Part shown: in pieces, positions 8,053 to 16,016 of the stretch
Numbering within the stretch: position 1 is the first letter of the stretch
Layout: each line of letters opens with the position of its first letter
DNA from: an uncultured Lachnospiraceae bacterium
GTDB lineage: Bacteria; Bacillota; Clostridia; Lachnospirales; Lachnospiraceae
NCBI GenBank assembly: GCA_900313265.1
Contig: OMRN01000304.1
Span: forward strand, 1 to 16,016
Direction of reading: 5' to 3'
Length of the DNA stretch: 16,016 bases
Notes under the pieces: model-generated
Seen by the model: the letters and a program-made list of their open reading frames with translations, nothing else
The model's database searches: none
What the model was told of the DNA's origin: nothing
Program-made: the position numbers and the translations under genes

Positions 8053-8058
8053 CTCCTT
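8053..8058 (-). promoter_or_regulatory. Ribosome binding site that decides the folD start
   Basis: AAGGAG on the minus strand lies 7 bases from the ATG at 8045 but only 1 base from the ATG at 8051. The shorter form of FolD (MPQIIDG) is therefore preferred. Confidence 0.75.
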
Positions 8059-8062
8059 CAAA

Positions 8063-9730
8063 TCAGAAAAGTCCTGTAATTTTTCCGTCTACCACATCAA
8101 TATTCAAAGCCGCCGGTGCTTTCGGAAGTCCCGGCATGGTCATAATCTGACCGGTAATCGCAACAACAAATCCGGCACCTGCGGATACGTAGCACTCTCT
8201 TACTTCCAGAAGATATCCGCTCGGGCGGCCTAACTTGGTCGGATCGTCGGATAAGGAATATTGTGTCTTGGCAACACAGATCGGGAAATTACCGAATCCG
8301 AGTTCCGTTAACTTCTTAAGCTGTTTCTTTGCGGCATCGGAATAGTTCACTCCGTCTGCTCCGTAAATCTCTTTTGCGAGTGTTTCGATTTTCTCCGTTA
8401 AGGATAAAGAATCCTCATAAAGCGGATGGTAATGGCTTTCTTTGGTTTCGAGGGTATTCAGTACGGCTTTGGCAAGTTCGATACCTCCGTCGCCGCCTTT
8501 TTCCCATACTTCGGATAATGCAAAATCACATCCTCTTTCCTCGCAGAACTGTTTTACATAAGCGGTTTCCGCTTCGGTATCTGTAACAAACGAATTTAAG
8601 GTAACCACTACGGGAACACCGTATTTCTGAAGATTTTCAATATGCTTTTCAAGGTTTACGATGCCTTTTTTCAGTGCATCGAGATTCTCCGGTACCAAAT
8701 CGGTTTTCGGAACGCCACCGTTATATTTAAGAGCACGAATGGTCGCAACTAAAACGATGGCATCGGGTTTCAGACCCGCCATGCGGCATTTAATGTCAAG
8801 GAATTTCTCCGCACCGAGATCCGCACCGAAGCCGGCCTCCGTAATGCAGTAATCCGCCATTTTAAGCGCTGCTTTCGTGGCTCTTACGGAGTTGCATCCG
8901 TGTGCGATATTCGCAAACGGTCCGCCGTGTACGAGCGCCGGTGTATTTTCAAGTGTCTGAATCAGATTGGGTTTTAATGCATCTTTTAAAAGTGCCGCCA
9001 TGGAACCTACCGCACCGAGTTCTTCAGCCGTAACGGGATCTCCGGCATAGTTATAAGCAACAATAATGCGGCCGAGTCTTGCCTTTAAATCTTCCATGTC
9101 ATCGGCTAAGCATAATACAGCCATGATTTCGGAAGCCACGGTAATGCAGAAATGATCTTCTCTTACAACACCGTCCGCTTTTGCCCCGAGTCCGATTACG
9201 ACATTACGAAGTGCTCTGTCGTTCATATCAAGGCATCTTTTATGAATCACCATTCTGGGGTCAATGCCAAGTTCGTTTCCCTGCTGGATATGATTGTCAA
9301 GCATTGCGGCAAGAAGATTGTTTGCCGTGGTAATGGCATGAAAATCTCCGGTAAAATGAAGATTTAAGTCTTCCATCGGAACCACCTGGGCATAACCGCC
9401 GCCGGCAGCTCCTCCCTTAATACCGAAGCACGGTCCCAAAGAAGGCTCGCGAAGTGCTATAATGGCTTTCTTTCCGAGTTTTTCAAAAGCCTGTCCCAGG
9501 CCGACGGTTGTCGTTGTTTTTCCTTCACCGGCCGGAGTCGGATTGATTGCGGTAACCAGTACCAGCTTTCCGTCCGGTTTATCTTTAATCCGGTTTAAGT
9601 ATTCATCCGTAATCTTTGCTTTATATTTCCCGTAAAGTTCAAGTTCATCGAAGGAAATGCCTAATTTTTCGGCAACTTCGGTGATGGGTTTCATTGTGGC
9701 TTCCTGTGCAATCTGGATGTCTGTTTTCAT
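8063..9730 (-). CDS. fhs: Formate--tetrahydrofolate ligase
   Basis: Fhs (formyltetrahydrofolate synthetase) uses ATP to join formate to tetrahydrofolate, giving 10-formyl-THF for purine synthesis, serine/glycine metabolism or acetogenic carbon flow. From the start chosen here it has 555 residues, the normal monofunctional bacterial length. It contains the P-loop [16 protein letters not shown], the signature [14 protein letters not shown] and the second signature [13 protein letters not shown] longer reading frame begins at 9826 inside ftsK, but its first 32 residues do not resemble the family. The ATG at 9730 gives [10 protein letters not shown] and has GAAAGGGG (9736-9743) 5 bases upstream, so 9730 is the real start. 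It is followed at 17 bases by folD. No metF, acs or formate dehydrogenase genes are present in the window, so full acetogenesis cannot be inferred. Confidence 0.97.
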   Translation of the reverse strand: MKTDIQIAQEATMKPITEVAEKLGISFDELELYGKYKAKITDEYLNRIKDKPDGKLVLVTAINPTPAGEGKTTTTVGLGQAFEKLGKKAIIALREPSLGPCFGIKGGAAGGGYAQVVPMEDLNLHFTGDFHAITTANNLLAAMLDNHIQQGNELGIDPRMVIHKRCLDMNDRALRNVVIGLGAKADGVVREDHFCITVASEIMAVLCLADDMEDLKARLGRIIVAYNYAGDPVTAEELGAVGSMAALLKDALKPNLIQTLENTPALVHGGPFANIAHGCNSVRATKAALKMADYCITEAGFGADLGAEKFLDIKCRMAGLKPDAIVLVATIRALKYNGGVPKTDLVPENLDALKKGIVNLEKHIENLQKYGVPVVVTLNSFVTDTEAETAYVKQFCEERGCDFALSEVWEKGGDGGIELAKAVLNTLETKESHYHPLYEDSLSLTEKIETLAKEIYGADGVNYSDAAKKQLKKLTELGFGNFPICVAKTQYSLSDDPTKLGRPSGYLLEVRECYVSAGAGFVVAITGQIMTMPGLPKAPAALNIDVVDGKITGLF

Positions 9731-9735
9731 TTCTG

Positions 9736-9743
9736 CCCCTTTC
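9736..9743 (-). promoter_or_regulatory. Ribosome binding site that decides the fhs start
   Basis: GAAAGGGG on the minus strand lies 5 bases before ATG at 9730. It marks that ATG as the fhs start rather than the in-frame ATGs further upstream. Confidence 0.8.
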
Positions 9744-9750
9744 TTATATC

Positions 9751-9803
9751 TGACCTTTTGATCTGTCATTATAAATGACTTTGAGCTTTTGACCCTGTCA
9801 TTA
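9751..9803 (-). repeat. Imperfect direct repeat with central palindrome between ftsK and fhs
   Basis: Two copies of a 21/22-base unit lie in the same orientation, at 9751-9771 and 9782-9803. On the minus strand each begins TAATGACAG and continues with a TCAAAAG core and a final TCA. They differ by one inserted G and two substitutions. Between and partly inside them is a perfect palindrome, GTCATT-3 bases-AATGAC (9765-9779), containing a TATAAT (9768-9773) that could serve as a -10 box, though no good -35 stands 16-18 bases before it. The right copy overlaps the ftsK stop codon. It may be an operator, a promoter region or a dispersed small element. Confidence 0.6.
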
Positions 9804-12587
9804 CAAATTTGCAAGATATTCCTCAAATTCGTCCATCGTCATGATGATTTGTCTGGGCTTGGTACCTTCTTCGGGTCCGACCACGCCGGCGGCTTCTAAC
9901 TGATCCATAATTCTGGCCGCGCGGTTAAATCCTATTTTGAAAATACGCTGCAGCATACCGATGGAACCTTTCTGTTTGTCAATGACAAAACGTCCCGCTT
10001 CCGCAAAATATTCATCGGTATCACCTCCGGAACTTCCGTTTGCACTGCCGCCGGAAATACCGTTCGAAACCGTTGTCGTAATATCCATTTTGTAATTATT
10101 TTCGAAGCCCTGCTTTATAATAAAATCAACAACAGCAGCCACTTCATTATCCGATACAAAAGCACCCTGTACACGGGACGGTTTGTTTAACCACTGAGGG
10201 AAGAATAACATATCTCCCTTTCCTAAAAGTTTCTCCGCACCGTTGGAATCAAGAATGGTCCTTGAATCGATACCGGAACTTACCGAGAACGCGATGCGGC
10301 TCGGCATATTGGCTTTAATCAAACCGGTAATGACATCCACACTCGGACGCTGCGTCGCAATAATCAAATGAATACCGGCAGCACGGGCTAACTGTGCCAG
10401 ACGGCAGATGCTCTCTTCCACTTCCTTTCCCGCAACCATCATCAAATCGGCAAGCTCGTCCACAATGATGACAATCTGAGGCATCTTGGTAAGCGGTTCC
10501 CCGTCGGGATTCTTTTCCCCGTTCTGCGCTTTTTCATTGTATCCTTTCAGGTCACGAACGCCCAAATCCGCAAATTTCTTATAGCGAATTGTCATTTCAT
10601 TCACACCCCACTGCATCGCGGCGGATGCTTCCTTCGGATCGGTTACGACCGGAAGAAGCAGATGGGGAATTTTGTTATACACACTCAGTTCCACCACTTT
10701 CGGATCGATTAAAATCAGTTTTACATCGTCCGGATGTGCCTTATATAAAATACTCATGATGAGTGTATTAATACATACGGACTTACCGGAACCGGTCGCT
10801 CCGGCAATCAGCATATGAGGCATTTTGGCCAGATCCGATACCACCACTTCTCCGGCAATATCTTTTCCGACCGCAAAGGCGATATTGGATTTAAAATCTT
10901 TAAATTCATTCGTTTCAAACAGTTCCCTTAACACCACTGCCGTAGCGGTCTGGTTCGGAACTTCGATTCCGACGGCCTGCTTGCCGGGAATCGGCGCTTC
11001 GATACGAATATCGGAAGCCGCCAGATTTAACTTGATATCATCGGATAAGGAAACAATCTTGCTGACCTTTACGCCCATTTCCGGCTGAAGTTCATATCTG
11101 GTAACCGCCGGTCCCTTGGAGTAATCCGTTACACGGACACGTACCCCGAACGTATCGAGCGTCTGTACCAGTTTTCTGGCTGTTTCCTCAAGCTGTGCCC
11201 GATCGTCGGTTTTACCCTTTCTGTCGGGAGCCTTGAGAAGTTCAAGCGGCGGGAATTTATACTTAGCGTTTGGTTTTGGTGCTTTCTTTTCTTCTCCGAG
11301 ATTATATGCCATGCCGGCTTTGTCACGGCTTCTTAAATGTGCCACACCGGGTTCGGCGGGTTTTACGGATGCCCCATCGATAAACTGCTGTCCGTCAATC
11401 GGTGCATTCGGAGAACTTTTTCTTGCGGGTGCAATTTCAAAGTCTTTTGAAACAATCGGTTCAGCCGTATACTCGCCCGGAGTATCGTCCGGGATTTCTT
11501 CTTCCGGTTCGGAAATAATCGGAACCACTTCCCTGATATTAAAATTGGATTCCCCTTTTGCAGGCGTTTCCTTACTTAACGGTTTAATCCAGGCTTCGTC
11601 ATTTTCTTCTTCATCGCCTGCCGGATGAACCACCGGATGAATATTATAACTTTCCGGTTTCTCGGCAAGAGAAATACCCCCGGCCGCTTCCACACTCTGC
11701 TTTGCGGGGGTTTTTGTTTTTGCGGTTTTGGGTGCCGGTACGGTTTCATTCATCAGCTGAATGCCTTCATTTCCCGACTCACCCGGAGTTCTTTTTGGCT
11801 TAACGGTTTCCCGGCTTTCCCTTTTTTGTGCTTCCTGTTTCTGCAGTTTGCTTAAATCATGATCGACAATCCGCTCGCGAACGGTTCTTGTACGTGACGT
11901 TTTTCTTACGGGAATTTCCTCTTCCTCATCATCCTCATCGTCATCATCGTCGTCGTATTCCCGTTCACGCTGCGTAAATTCAATAATTGCAGGAAGATAC
12001 GGAAGTGCAAAAACGCCGATACAGATAATCGTAAAAATAACGGTAATAAAAATACAACCGAATTTTCCTACAATACGGACCAGCAAAAGCGCAAGGGCGC
12101 CGAAAAGAAATCCTCCGCCCGAACCGTTGGTATAAAATACCTTCGCCCAGTCACTGCTCTCCGTATAAGAAGCCAAATCACCGTATGTAAATACGTGTGA
12201 AAAAACACCGAACGCAATCATCAGCCCGATAATGGCCGCAAAACGGATATAAAACATCCGGTCGCGTTCCATAATACGGAAATATACGGTAAGTGCGATT
12301 GCCGCTATCGGCAGATAAAATGCGGATATTCCGAAAACGCCGACGAAGAAATCCTTGATATAATCGCCCAGATTTTTCGGTCCCTCTCCGCCTGAAATCA
12401 CTCCGATAATGCAAAGGAAGAAGAAAATCAATAAAGCAAATACACCAAGCATGATGGCTTCTTTTTTAAATGCAAATCCTTCTTCGCTTACGTTATTCCT
12501 GCTTTTTCCTTTTCCTTTTGTATTCGTTTTACGAGAACGGGTTGATGTTTTTGACCCTTTCTTTCTCCCGTTGCCGGAAGTTGCCAT
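9801..12587 (-). CDS. ftsK: FtsK/SpoIIIE-family DNA translocase
   Basis: This is a membrane-anchored ATP-driven DNA pump that moves chromosomal DNA through the division septum, or into the forespore in sporulating relatives. The 928-residue protein starts with a very basic stretch (residues 7-31). About four TM helices follow within 43-204, then an Asp/Glu run (212-224) and a long low-complexity linker to about 440. The motor then shows Walker A GATGSGKS (596-603), Walker [12 protein letters not shown] (705-715) and the [12 protein letters not shown] motif (744-755). A Gly/Ser-rich spacer (840-857) leads to the DNA-reading winged-helix gamma domain (about 862-925, [27 protein letters not shown] region), so orientation-guided loading is expected. 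GGAGG (12598-12602) lies 10 bases before the ATG. It follows the GT-C-like gene by 31 bases. Whether it acts as a general FtsK/SftA-like or a SpoIIIE-like pump cannot be told from sequence. Confidence 0.96.
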   Translation of the reverse strand: MATSGNGRKKGSKTSTRSRKTNTKGKGKSRNNVSEEGFAFKKEAIMLGVFALLIFFFLCIIGVISGGEGPKNLGDYIKDFFVGVFGISAFYLPIAAIALTVYFRIMERDRMFYIRFAAIIGLMIAFGVFSHVFTYGDLASYTESSDWAKVFYTNGSGGGFLFGALALLLVRIVGKFGCIFITVIFTIICIGVFALPYLPAIIEFTQREREYDDDDDDEDDEEEEIPVRKTSRTRTVRERIVDHDLSKLQKQEAQKRESRETVKPKRTPGESGNEGIQLMNETVPAPKTAKTKTPAKQSVEAAGGISLAEKPESYNIHPVVHPAGDEEENDEAWIKPLSKETPAKGESNFNIREVVPIISEPEEEIPDDTPGEYTAEPIVSKDFEIAPARKSSPNAPIDGQQFIDGASVKPAEPGVAHLRSRDKAGMAYNLGEEKKAPKPNAKYKFPPLELLKAPDRKGKTDDRAQLEETARKLVQTLDTFGVRVRVTDYSKGPAVTRYELQPEMGVKVSKIVSLSDDIKLNLAASDIRIEAPIPGKQAVGIEVPNQTATAVVLRELFETNEFKDFKSNIAFAVGKDIAGEVVVSDLAKMPHMLIAGATGSGKSVCINTLIMSILYKAHPDDVKLILIDPKVVELSVYNKIPHLLLPVVTDPKEASAAMQWGVNEMTIRYKKFADLGVRDLKGYNEKAQNGEKNPDGEPLTKMPQIVIIVDELADLMMVAGKEVEESICRLAQLARAAGIHLIIATQRPSVDVITGLIKANMPSRIAFSVSSGIDSRTILDSNGAEKLLGKGDMLFFPQWLNKPSRVQGAFVSDNEVAAVVDFIIKQGFENNYKMDITTTVSNGISGGSANGSSGGDTDEYFAEAGRFVIDKQKGSIGMLQRIFKIGFNRAARIMDQLEAAGVVGPEEGTKPRQIIMTMDEFEEYLANL

Positions 12588-12618
12588 ATTCTTAATGCCT
12601 CCAAAAAATTTCTTTCGA

Positions 12619-15330
12619 TTATACGTCGTAGAAGTCTTTTCCGTCTAAATCGGTAATGTCGAAATCCATTTCCTCTTCTTTCGGATCATAATCATATGCA
12701 AGTTCGCGGGGAACATGCGGTTTCGGTCCGGGAACGGGATTGTTAAACTGAGCGGGTGCAGATGCGGTTTCCGAAGATTTCTCTTTGGATTCTTCCGCCG
12801 TCTGAACCGTTTCCGTCTTCGCTGCTTCTTTCGTCTCTTCAGACGGTGCAGTCGTTTCTTCCGGACTTTTTTCTTCCGGAGTCTTTTCTTCCGCCGTTGT
12901 GATACTTTCCGCCGGACTTTCTTCCGTTTCCGTCCTGATGCTTTCTTCCGATGCAGGAGAAACCTCTTTTGCAGCAGGTACGGTTTCGGTAACTTCAGGC
13001 ACTGCCTCTGTCTGAACGGTTACTGTTTCGGCAGTTGTCACAGCGGTTTCGGCCGTTTCCGCAGCCTTATTCGTTTCCTGACCGGTTGAAAGTGCAATAT
13101 TTTTAAGTTTCAGATCATCAATCGGTGTGCTAATGCCTTCGACATTTTCATTATTTTCATAGGAAGGTGTCTCCGCCTTCTTTACAGGGCTGAACATTTT
13201 TCCTCTGCGGCGAACCATCTTCTGAGGTACATAAGGAGGAAGTTCGCGTTTTACAGGAGCAGGCTGGGGTTCGGTTCCTGTTTCTTCCGAAGCTTTTTCT
13301 GCAGCGTTTTCATTAAGAACAGGCATTTTTGCCGTATCCGGTGAAATCTCTTTCGTTTCGGTTTCTGCAACAACTTCGGTTTCGGAAATTATCCCGTTCT
13401 CCGTCGGTGTAACGTTTTGAGCCGCCACTTCGTTCTCCGCCGGCGTAACGTTTTGAGCCGATGTATCGCTCTCCTCCGGAGTCATATCCTGAGCGGAAGT
13501 CTCGTTTTGAACCGGTGCTTCTCCTGCAGAAACAACATCGGTCTGAGCCGCAGTCTCGATTTGTGCAGCCGCTTCACTTTGAACCTCTGCATCACCCTGA
13601 ACAGCCTCGCTTTGAACCGCATTATCGCTTTGAACCGCATTATCGCTTTGTACGGATCCTTCCGTTTCCGCAGAAGCCTGTGCTGCTTCGGAAGTATCTT
13701 TTTCAGCCTCTTTTGAAACATCCTCAGCCGTTTCTGTTTTTGTTTCGATTTCTTCAATATCAAGAATAGACCGTCCCGCTTTTTCCCCGGCTGCCGGCTC
13801 TGCAACCGCTGTGGCAACAGCTGCGGCGGTTTCTTTTTCGTTCACGTTTTCCGGTGTTTCCGTTTTGGTTTCGGCCGATGCGATTTCTTCGCCTTCCATC
13901 GTCATATGAACATCTTTTCCGAGTACAATCGTTTTTGACTTGGAATGTGCGGCACGCTTGTTTTCTCTTTCGATTTTCTGTGAGAACTTATGATTCTCTT
14001 TTTCGTGTCTCTTCTTTTCAATCTCGGCAAGTTTCTCATTATACTCTTCCTTCGATTCAACCCCGGCGGGAAGAATAAGCACGGGAAGGCTTAAAAGTCC
14101 CAAGGTTCCCAGCATAACAAAGCAGAAGGAAATAACCGGATTATAATCCACATGATCGAATGTAAAGAACTGGAATAAGATAAGCACAACTGCCGTTACG
14201 GCAAAAATGAGTCCGCGGTCCTTCTTGCATTTTAAGAATGCCAAAAGCCATAATCCCGTAAAGCAGTAAAGCAGAACGGAATCCCAGACTCCGTAATGCG
14301 GTGTAAGAATCGTAAAATTAATACCCTCACGCGGAACAAACTGAGTAAAATACCTGGCAACACCGGTAACTCCGCCCGAAATTCCGGCCGGGAAGGCAAA
14401 AAGCGAAACAAGCAGGAAAAGCACGGCACTTCCCGCAAAGATTCCCGACTGAATCATGGTTTTTTCCGCCGCCGAACCCGGAACGGGAACTTTAAAGCAG
14501 AAGAAACTGAGTACGGTAAGAGGAAGCAAAACGAGTGCCGACGGATCGAAATAACATAAGAATCCGGCGTACAGGCCTGCCACGGCAAAGAATGCAAGAT
14601 GTTTGTTTTCCCCAAACCGGCCATCCTCTAATGCCCTGAAAAGCATTACAATGCCTAAGAAATAAACACTTACCAGGAATGTATACATCAGTCCCGGCGT
14701 ACAGTACATAAAAAGCTGTATGCTTCCGGGAAGGAATGCAATGAGAAAAAGTGAAATCCAGGCCGGTAATTTGCCCATGGAAAATTTAAGCGCATAGAAA
14801 GTGCAAAGCATGATTCCCAGTGTAAATACCGCCTGCAGCACATAAATCATGATAATGTTTTCACCGAAAAGTGACAGAACCCCTCTTAAGATTCCGGCAT
14901 AGAGATAAGCTCCGTTTGTTCCGGTTCCGATGGCATCGATGTTCCCGACGGCATAATCGAAATATGCATGGCTTCCGTTTATAACCGTTACTCCCGTTCC
15001 GTCCGTCAGACCGCTGACGGTTAAGGAAAGCCGGATAATCATCGCAGCGATAATGACCGCAAAAACAAGAACCGTTTCCAGGATTCCTTCCACGCGGTAT
15101 TTGGAAAAATCGACTTTCCCGTCGAGTGCATTTTTCAAAGCCCTGAATCCGACAATTAAAACCGTGCATACTACAAGAAAAATCGCATAAAACGCACCGA
15201 CAAACAGAAGGTACGATTCGTTTTGCATGCTTTCGGAAACGCCGATGGCGCAAACTCCGATTCCCGCAAAAGTCAGGATGCACAAAAGTCCCCAGATTAT
15301 GTAGTTAAAGGTTGTTTTATTATATTTCAT
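12619..15330 (-). CDS. Polytopic membrane protein, GT-C glycosyltransferase-like, with long acidic tail
   Basis: The first 425 residues of this 903-residue protein are a membrane domain with roughly ten or more hydrophobic segments (for example 9-30, 40-62, 85-104, 155-180, 188-207, 212-232, 244-260, 296-314, 350-366, 373-390, 398-421). The layout recalls GT-C/ArnT-like (GT39) transferases: an extracytoplasmic loop at 105-140 carries an ArnT-like NGSHAYFDY stretch. No certain catalytic Asp/Glu can be assigned. A Lys/Glu-rich coiled-coil-like stretch follows (425-465). Residues 480-860 are Glu/Thr/Ala/Val/Gln-rich low complexity with tandem repeats, broken by a basic island [20 protein letters not shown] (694-713). 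The end, [18 protein letters not shown]...[16 protein letters not shown], looks ordered and perhaps conserved. It starts one base after the GT2 stop (TGA-G-ATG), implying translational coupling. Function as a lipid-sugar-dependent glycosyltransferase is inferred. Confidence 0.75.
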   Translation of the reverse strand: MKYNKTTFNYIIWGLLCILTFAGIGVCAIGVSESMQNESYLLFVGAFYAIFLVVCTVLIVGFRALKNALDGKVDFSKYRVEGILETVLVFAVIIAAMIIRLSLTVSGLTDGTGVTVINGSHAYFDYAVGNIDAIGTGTNGAYLYAGILRGVLSLFGENIIMIYVLQAVFTLGIMLCTFYALKFSMGKLPAWISLFLIAFLPGSIQLFMYCTPGLMYTFLVSVYFLGIVMLFRALEDGRFGENKHLAFFAVAGLYAGFLCYFDPSALVLLPLTVLSFFCFKVPVPGSAAEKTMIQSGIFAGSAVLFLLVSLFAFPAGISGGVTGVARYFTQFVPREGINFTILTPHYGVWDSVLLYCFTGLWLLAFLKCKKDRGLIFAVTAVVLILFQFFTFDHVDYNPVISFCFVMLGTLGLLSLPVLILPAGVESKEEYNEKLAEIEKKRHEKENHKFSQKIERENKRAAHSKSKTIVLGKDVHMTMEGEEIASAETKTETPENVNEKETAAAVATAVAEPAAGEKAGRSILDIEEIETKTETAEDVSKEAEKDTSEAAQASAETEGSVQSDNAVQSDNAVQSEAVQGDAEVQSEAAAQIETAAQTDVVSAGEAPVQNETSAQDMTPEESDTSAQNVTPAENEVAAQNVTPTENGIISETEVVAETETKEISPDTAKMPVLNENAAEKASEETGTEPQPAPVKRELPPYVPQKMVRRRGKMFSPVKKAETPSYENNENVEGISTPIDDLKLKNIALSTGQETNKAAETAETAVTTAETVTVQTEAVPEVTETVPAAKEVSPASEESIRTETEESPAESITTAEEKTPEEKSPEETTAPSEETKEAAKTETVQTAEESKEKSSETASAPAQFNNPVPGPKPHVPRELAYDYDPKEEEMDFDITDLDGKDFYDV
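13390..13497 (-). repeat. Three 12-residue (36-base) tandem repeats in the acidic tail
   Basis: Residues 612-647 of the GT-C-like protein are three consecutive 12-residue units of the type [12 protein letters not shown]. Two are nearly identical in DNA: the 29-base segments at 13396-13424 and 13432-13460 differ at only two positions. The third unit (about 13462-13497) has diverged. Confidence 0.8.
13611..13646 (-). repeat. Perfect 18-base tandem duplication in the acidic tail
   Basis: TTTGAACCGCATTATCGC (plus strand) occurs twice back to back, encoding a repeated six-residue AVQSDN-type unit on the minus strand. Degenerate VQSE/VQGD/VQNE relatives follow nearby, so the segment appears to have grown by duplication in frame. 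Confidence 0.85.
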
Positions 15331-15331
15331 C

Positions 15332-16016
15332 TCACTCTTCCGTTTCGGAACTCAAAAATGTTTCAATGTGATACCGAGGTCTTTGCTTCACTTCGATATA
15401 AATCTTGCCGATATACTGACCGATTAATCCGATGGATATCAGCTGCACGCCGCCGATAAACCAGATGGACAAAAACGTGGATGCCCATCCCGGATTTACT
15501 TCTAAGAAGAAGTAGGAAACCAGCACATAAATCAGCGCAAGGAACGAAAGCACGACAATCATGATTCCGAAAAAGGTAATGAACTGAATCGGCTTTACGG
15601 AAAACGAAGTAATTCCTTCGATTGCCAGCGCTATCATTTTCTTTAACGGATATTTGCTTTCTCCCGCCACTCTTTCCAGTCTTTCATAATAAACCGAATC
15701 TGTTTTAAATCCGATTAAGGGAACAATTCCGCGAAGGAAAAGGTTCCGTTCCGGATATTCGGCAAATGCTTCCAGCGATCGTTTGCTCATCAGGCGGAAA
15801 TCCGCATGATTATACACGGTTTTTACGCCCATGGAAGACATCACTTTATAAAATCCCTGTGCGGTTGTTCTTTTGAAAAACGTGTCTTTTTTTCTCGAAT
15901 TGCGGACGCCGTAAACAATGTCGCATCCATCGTGATACTTCTTCATCATATCTTCAAAGACACGGACATCATCCTGCAAATCCGCATCGATGGAAATCGT
16001 GACATCCGAACAGTCT
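15332..16016 (-). CDS. Family 2 glycosyltransferase, GtrB/polyprenol-phosphate type (5' end outside window)
   Basis: Only the C-terminal 227 residues are in the window; the reading frame runs open through the right edge. The visible part begins just before ISIDADLQDD, the GT2 catalytic region that binds the nucleotide-sugar and metal. ADFRLMSKR and the GESKYPLKKMIALAIEGITSFSVKP block follow, typical of GtrB, CsbB and YkcC-like enzymes that move glucose or a related sugar from a nucleotide donor onto undecaprenyl phosphate. Two TM helices (near visible residues 143-172 and 178-205) and the ending EVKQRPRYHIE complete the family pattern. A TTG at 15979 is internal and not the start. The product would be a lipid-linked sugar at the inner face of the membrane. 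The GT-C-like protein encoded one base downstream is a plausible user. The sugar cannot be told from sequence. Confidence 0.92.
   Translation of the reverse strand, partial: DCSDVTISIDADLQDDVRVFEDMMKKYHDGCDIVYGVRNSRKKDTFFKRTTAQGFYKVMSSMGVKTVYNHADFRLMSKRSLEAFAEYPERNLFLRGIVPLIGFKTDSVYYERLERVAGESKYPLKKMIALAIEGITSFSVKPIQFITFFGIMIVVLSFLALIYVLVSYFFLEVNPGWASTFLSIWFIGGVQLISIGLIGQYIGKIYIEVKQRPRYHIETFLSSETEE

Noticed and set aside
9731..9826. N-terminal extension of fhs starting inside ftsK
   Set aside because: The extra 32 residues are encoded by the repeat region and the ftsK 3' end, do not resemble the family, and the ATG at 9730 has the proper ribosome site.
13390..13646. CRISPR-like array
   Set aside because: The repeats are short, directly tandem, without spacers, and in frame within a coding region.
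13417..13817. Overlapping open frames on both strands across the acidic tail
   Set aside because: They are Arg/Leu/Phe- or Gln/Lys-rich shadows created by the biased repetitive codons of the 903-residue gene.
15977..15979. TTG as a start for the glycosyltransferase
   Set aside because: It falls inside the conserved IDADLQDD motif, so it is an internal leucine and the gene continues past the window edge.

Overview
The window looks like chromosomal core sequence from an anaerobic clostridium, most likely a member of the Lachnospiraceae. The reasons are the Firmicutes-type Pdp, RlmH and FtsK/SpoIIIE proteins, a monofunctional Fhs next to FolD, an NfnAB-type electron-bifurcating transhydrogenase, strong GGAGG-like ribosome binding sites, moderate GC judged by eye, and small zinc-ribbon membrane proteins. 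The organism call is inference; no rRNA or other taxonomic marker is present. All ten genes lie on the minus strand and are tightly packed, so transcription runs from the right edge to the left. No tRNA, rRNA, CRISPR array, insertion sequence or phage gene was seen, and no gap between genes exceeds about 100 bases.

Reading in the direction of transcription (right to left): the right edge holds the 3' part of a family 2 glycosyltransferase of the GtrB/polyprenol-phosphate type. One base after its stop begins a large polytopic membrane protein that resembles a GT-C glycosyltransferase and carries a tail of about 480 residues, very acidic and Thr/Ala/Glu-rich, with DNA-level tandem repeats. The two probably form a surface-glycan module. 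Next is a full FtsK/SpoIIIE DNA translocase. A 70-base gap with an imperfect direct repeat and a palindrome then leads into fhs and folD, the two enzymes that interconvert formate and 5,10-methylene-tetrahydrofolate. An unusual zinc-ribbon/TM/TPR/double beta-domain protein follows, then nfnA-nfnB (overlapping TAATG), which couple NADH, ferredoxin and NADPH. A second zinc-ribbon membrane protein, rlmH (GTG start) and pdp close the series.

Functionally the middle of the window combines one-carbon metabolism (Fhs, FolD) with NADPH balancing (NfnAB), and FolD is itself an NADP-dependent redox step. The flanks are housekeeping: chromosome segregation, ribosome modification and pyrimidine salvage. 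The least explained parts are the two zinc-ribbon membrane proteins, the long repetitive tail of the GT-C-like protein, and the repeat in front of fhs. I found no convincing new defence or mobile system; the unusual material is these hypothetical membrane proteins.
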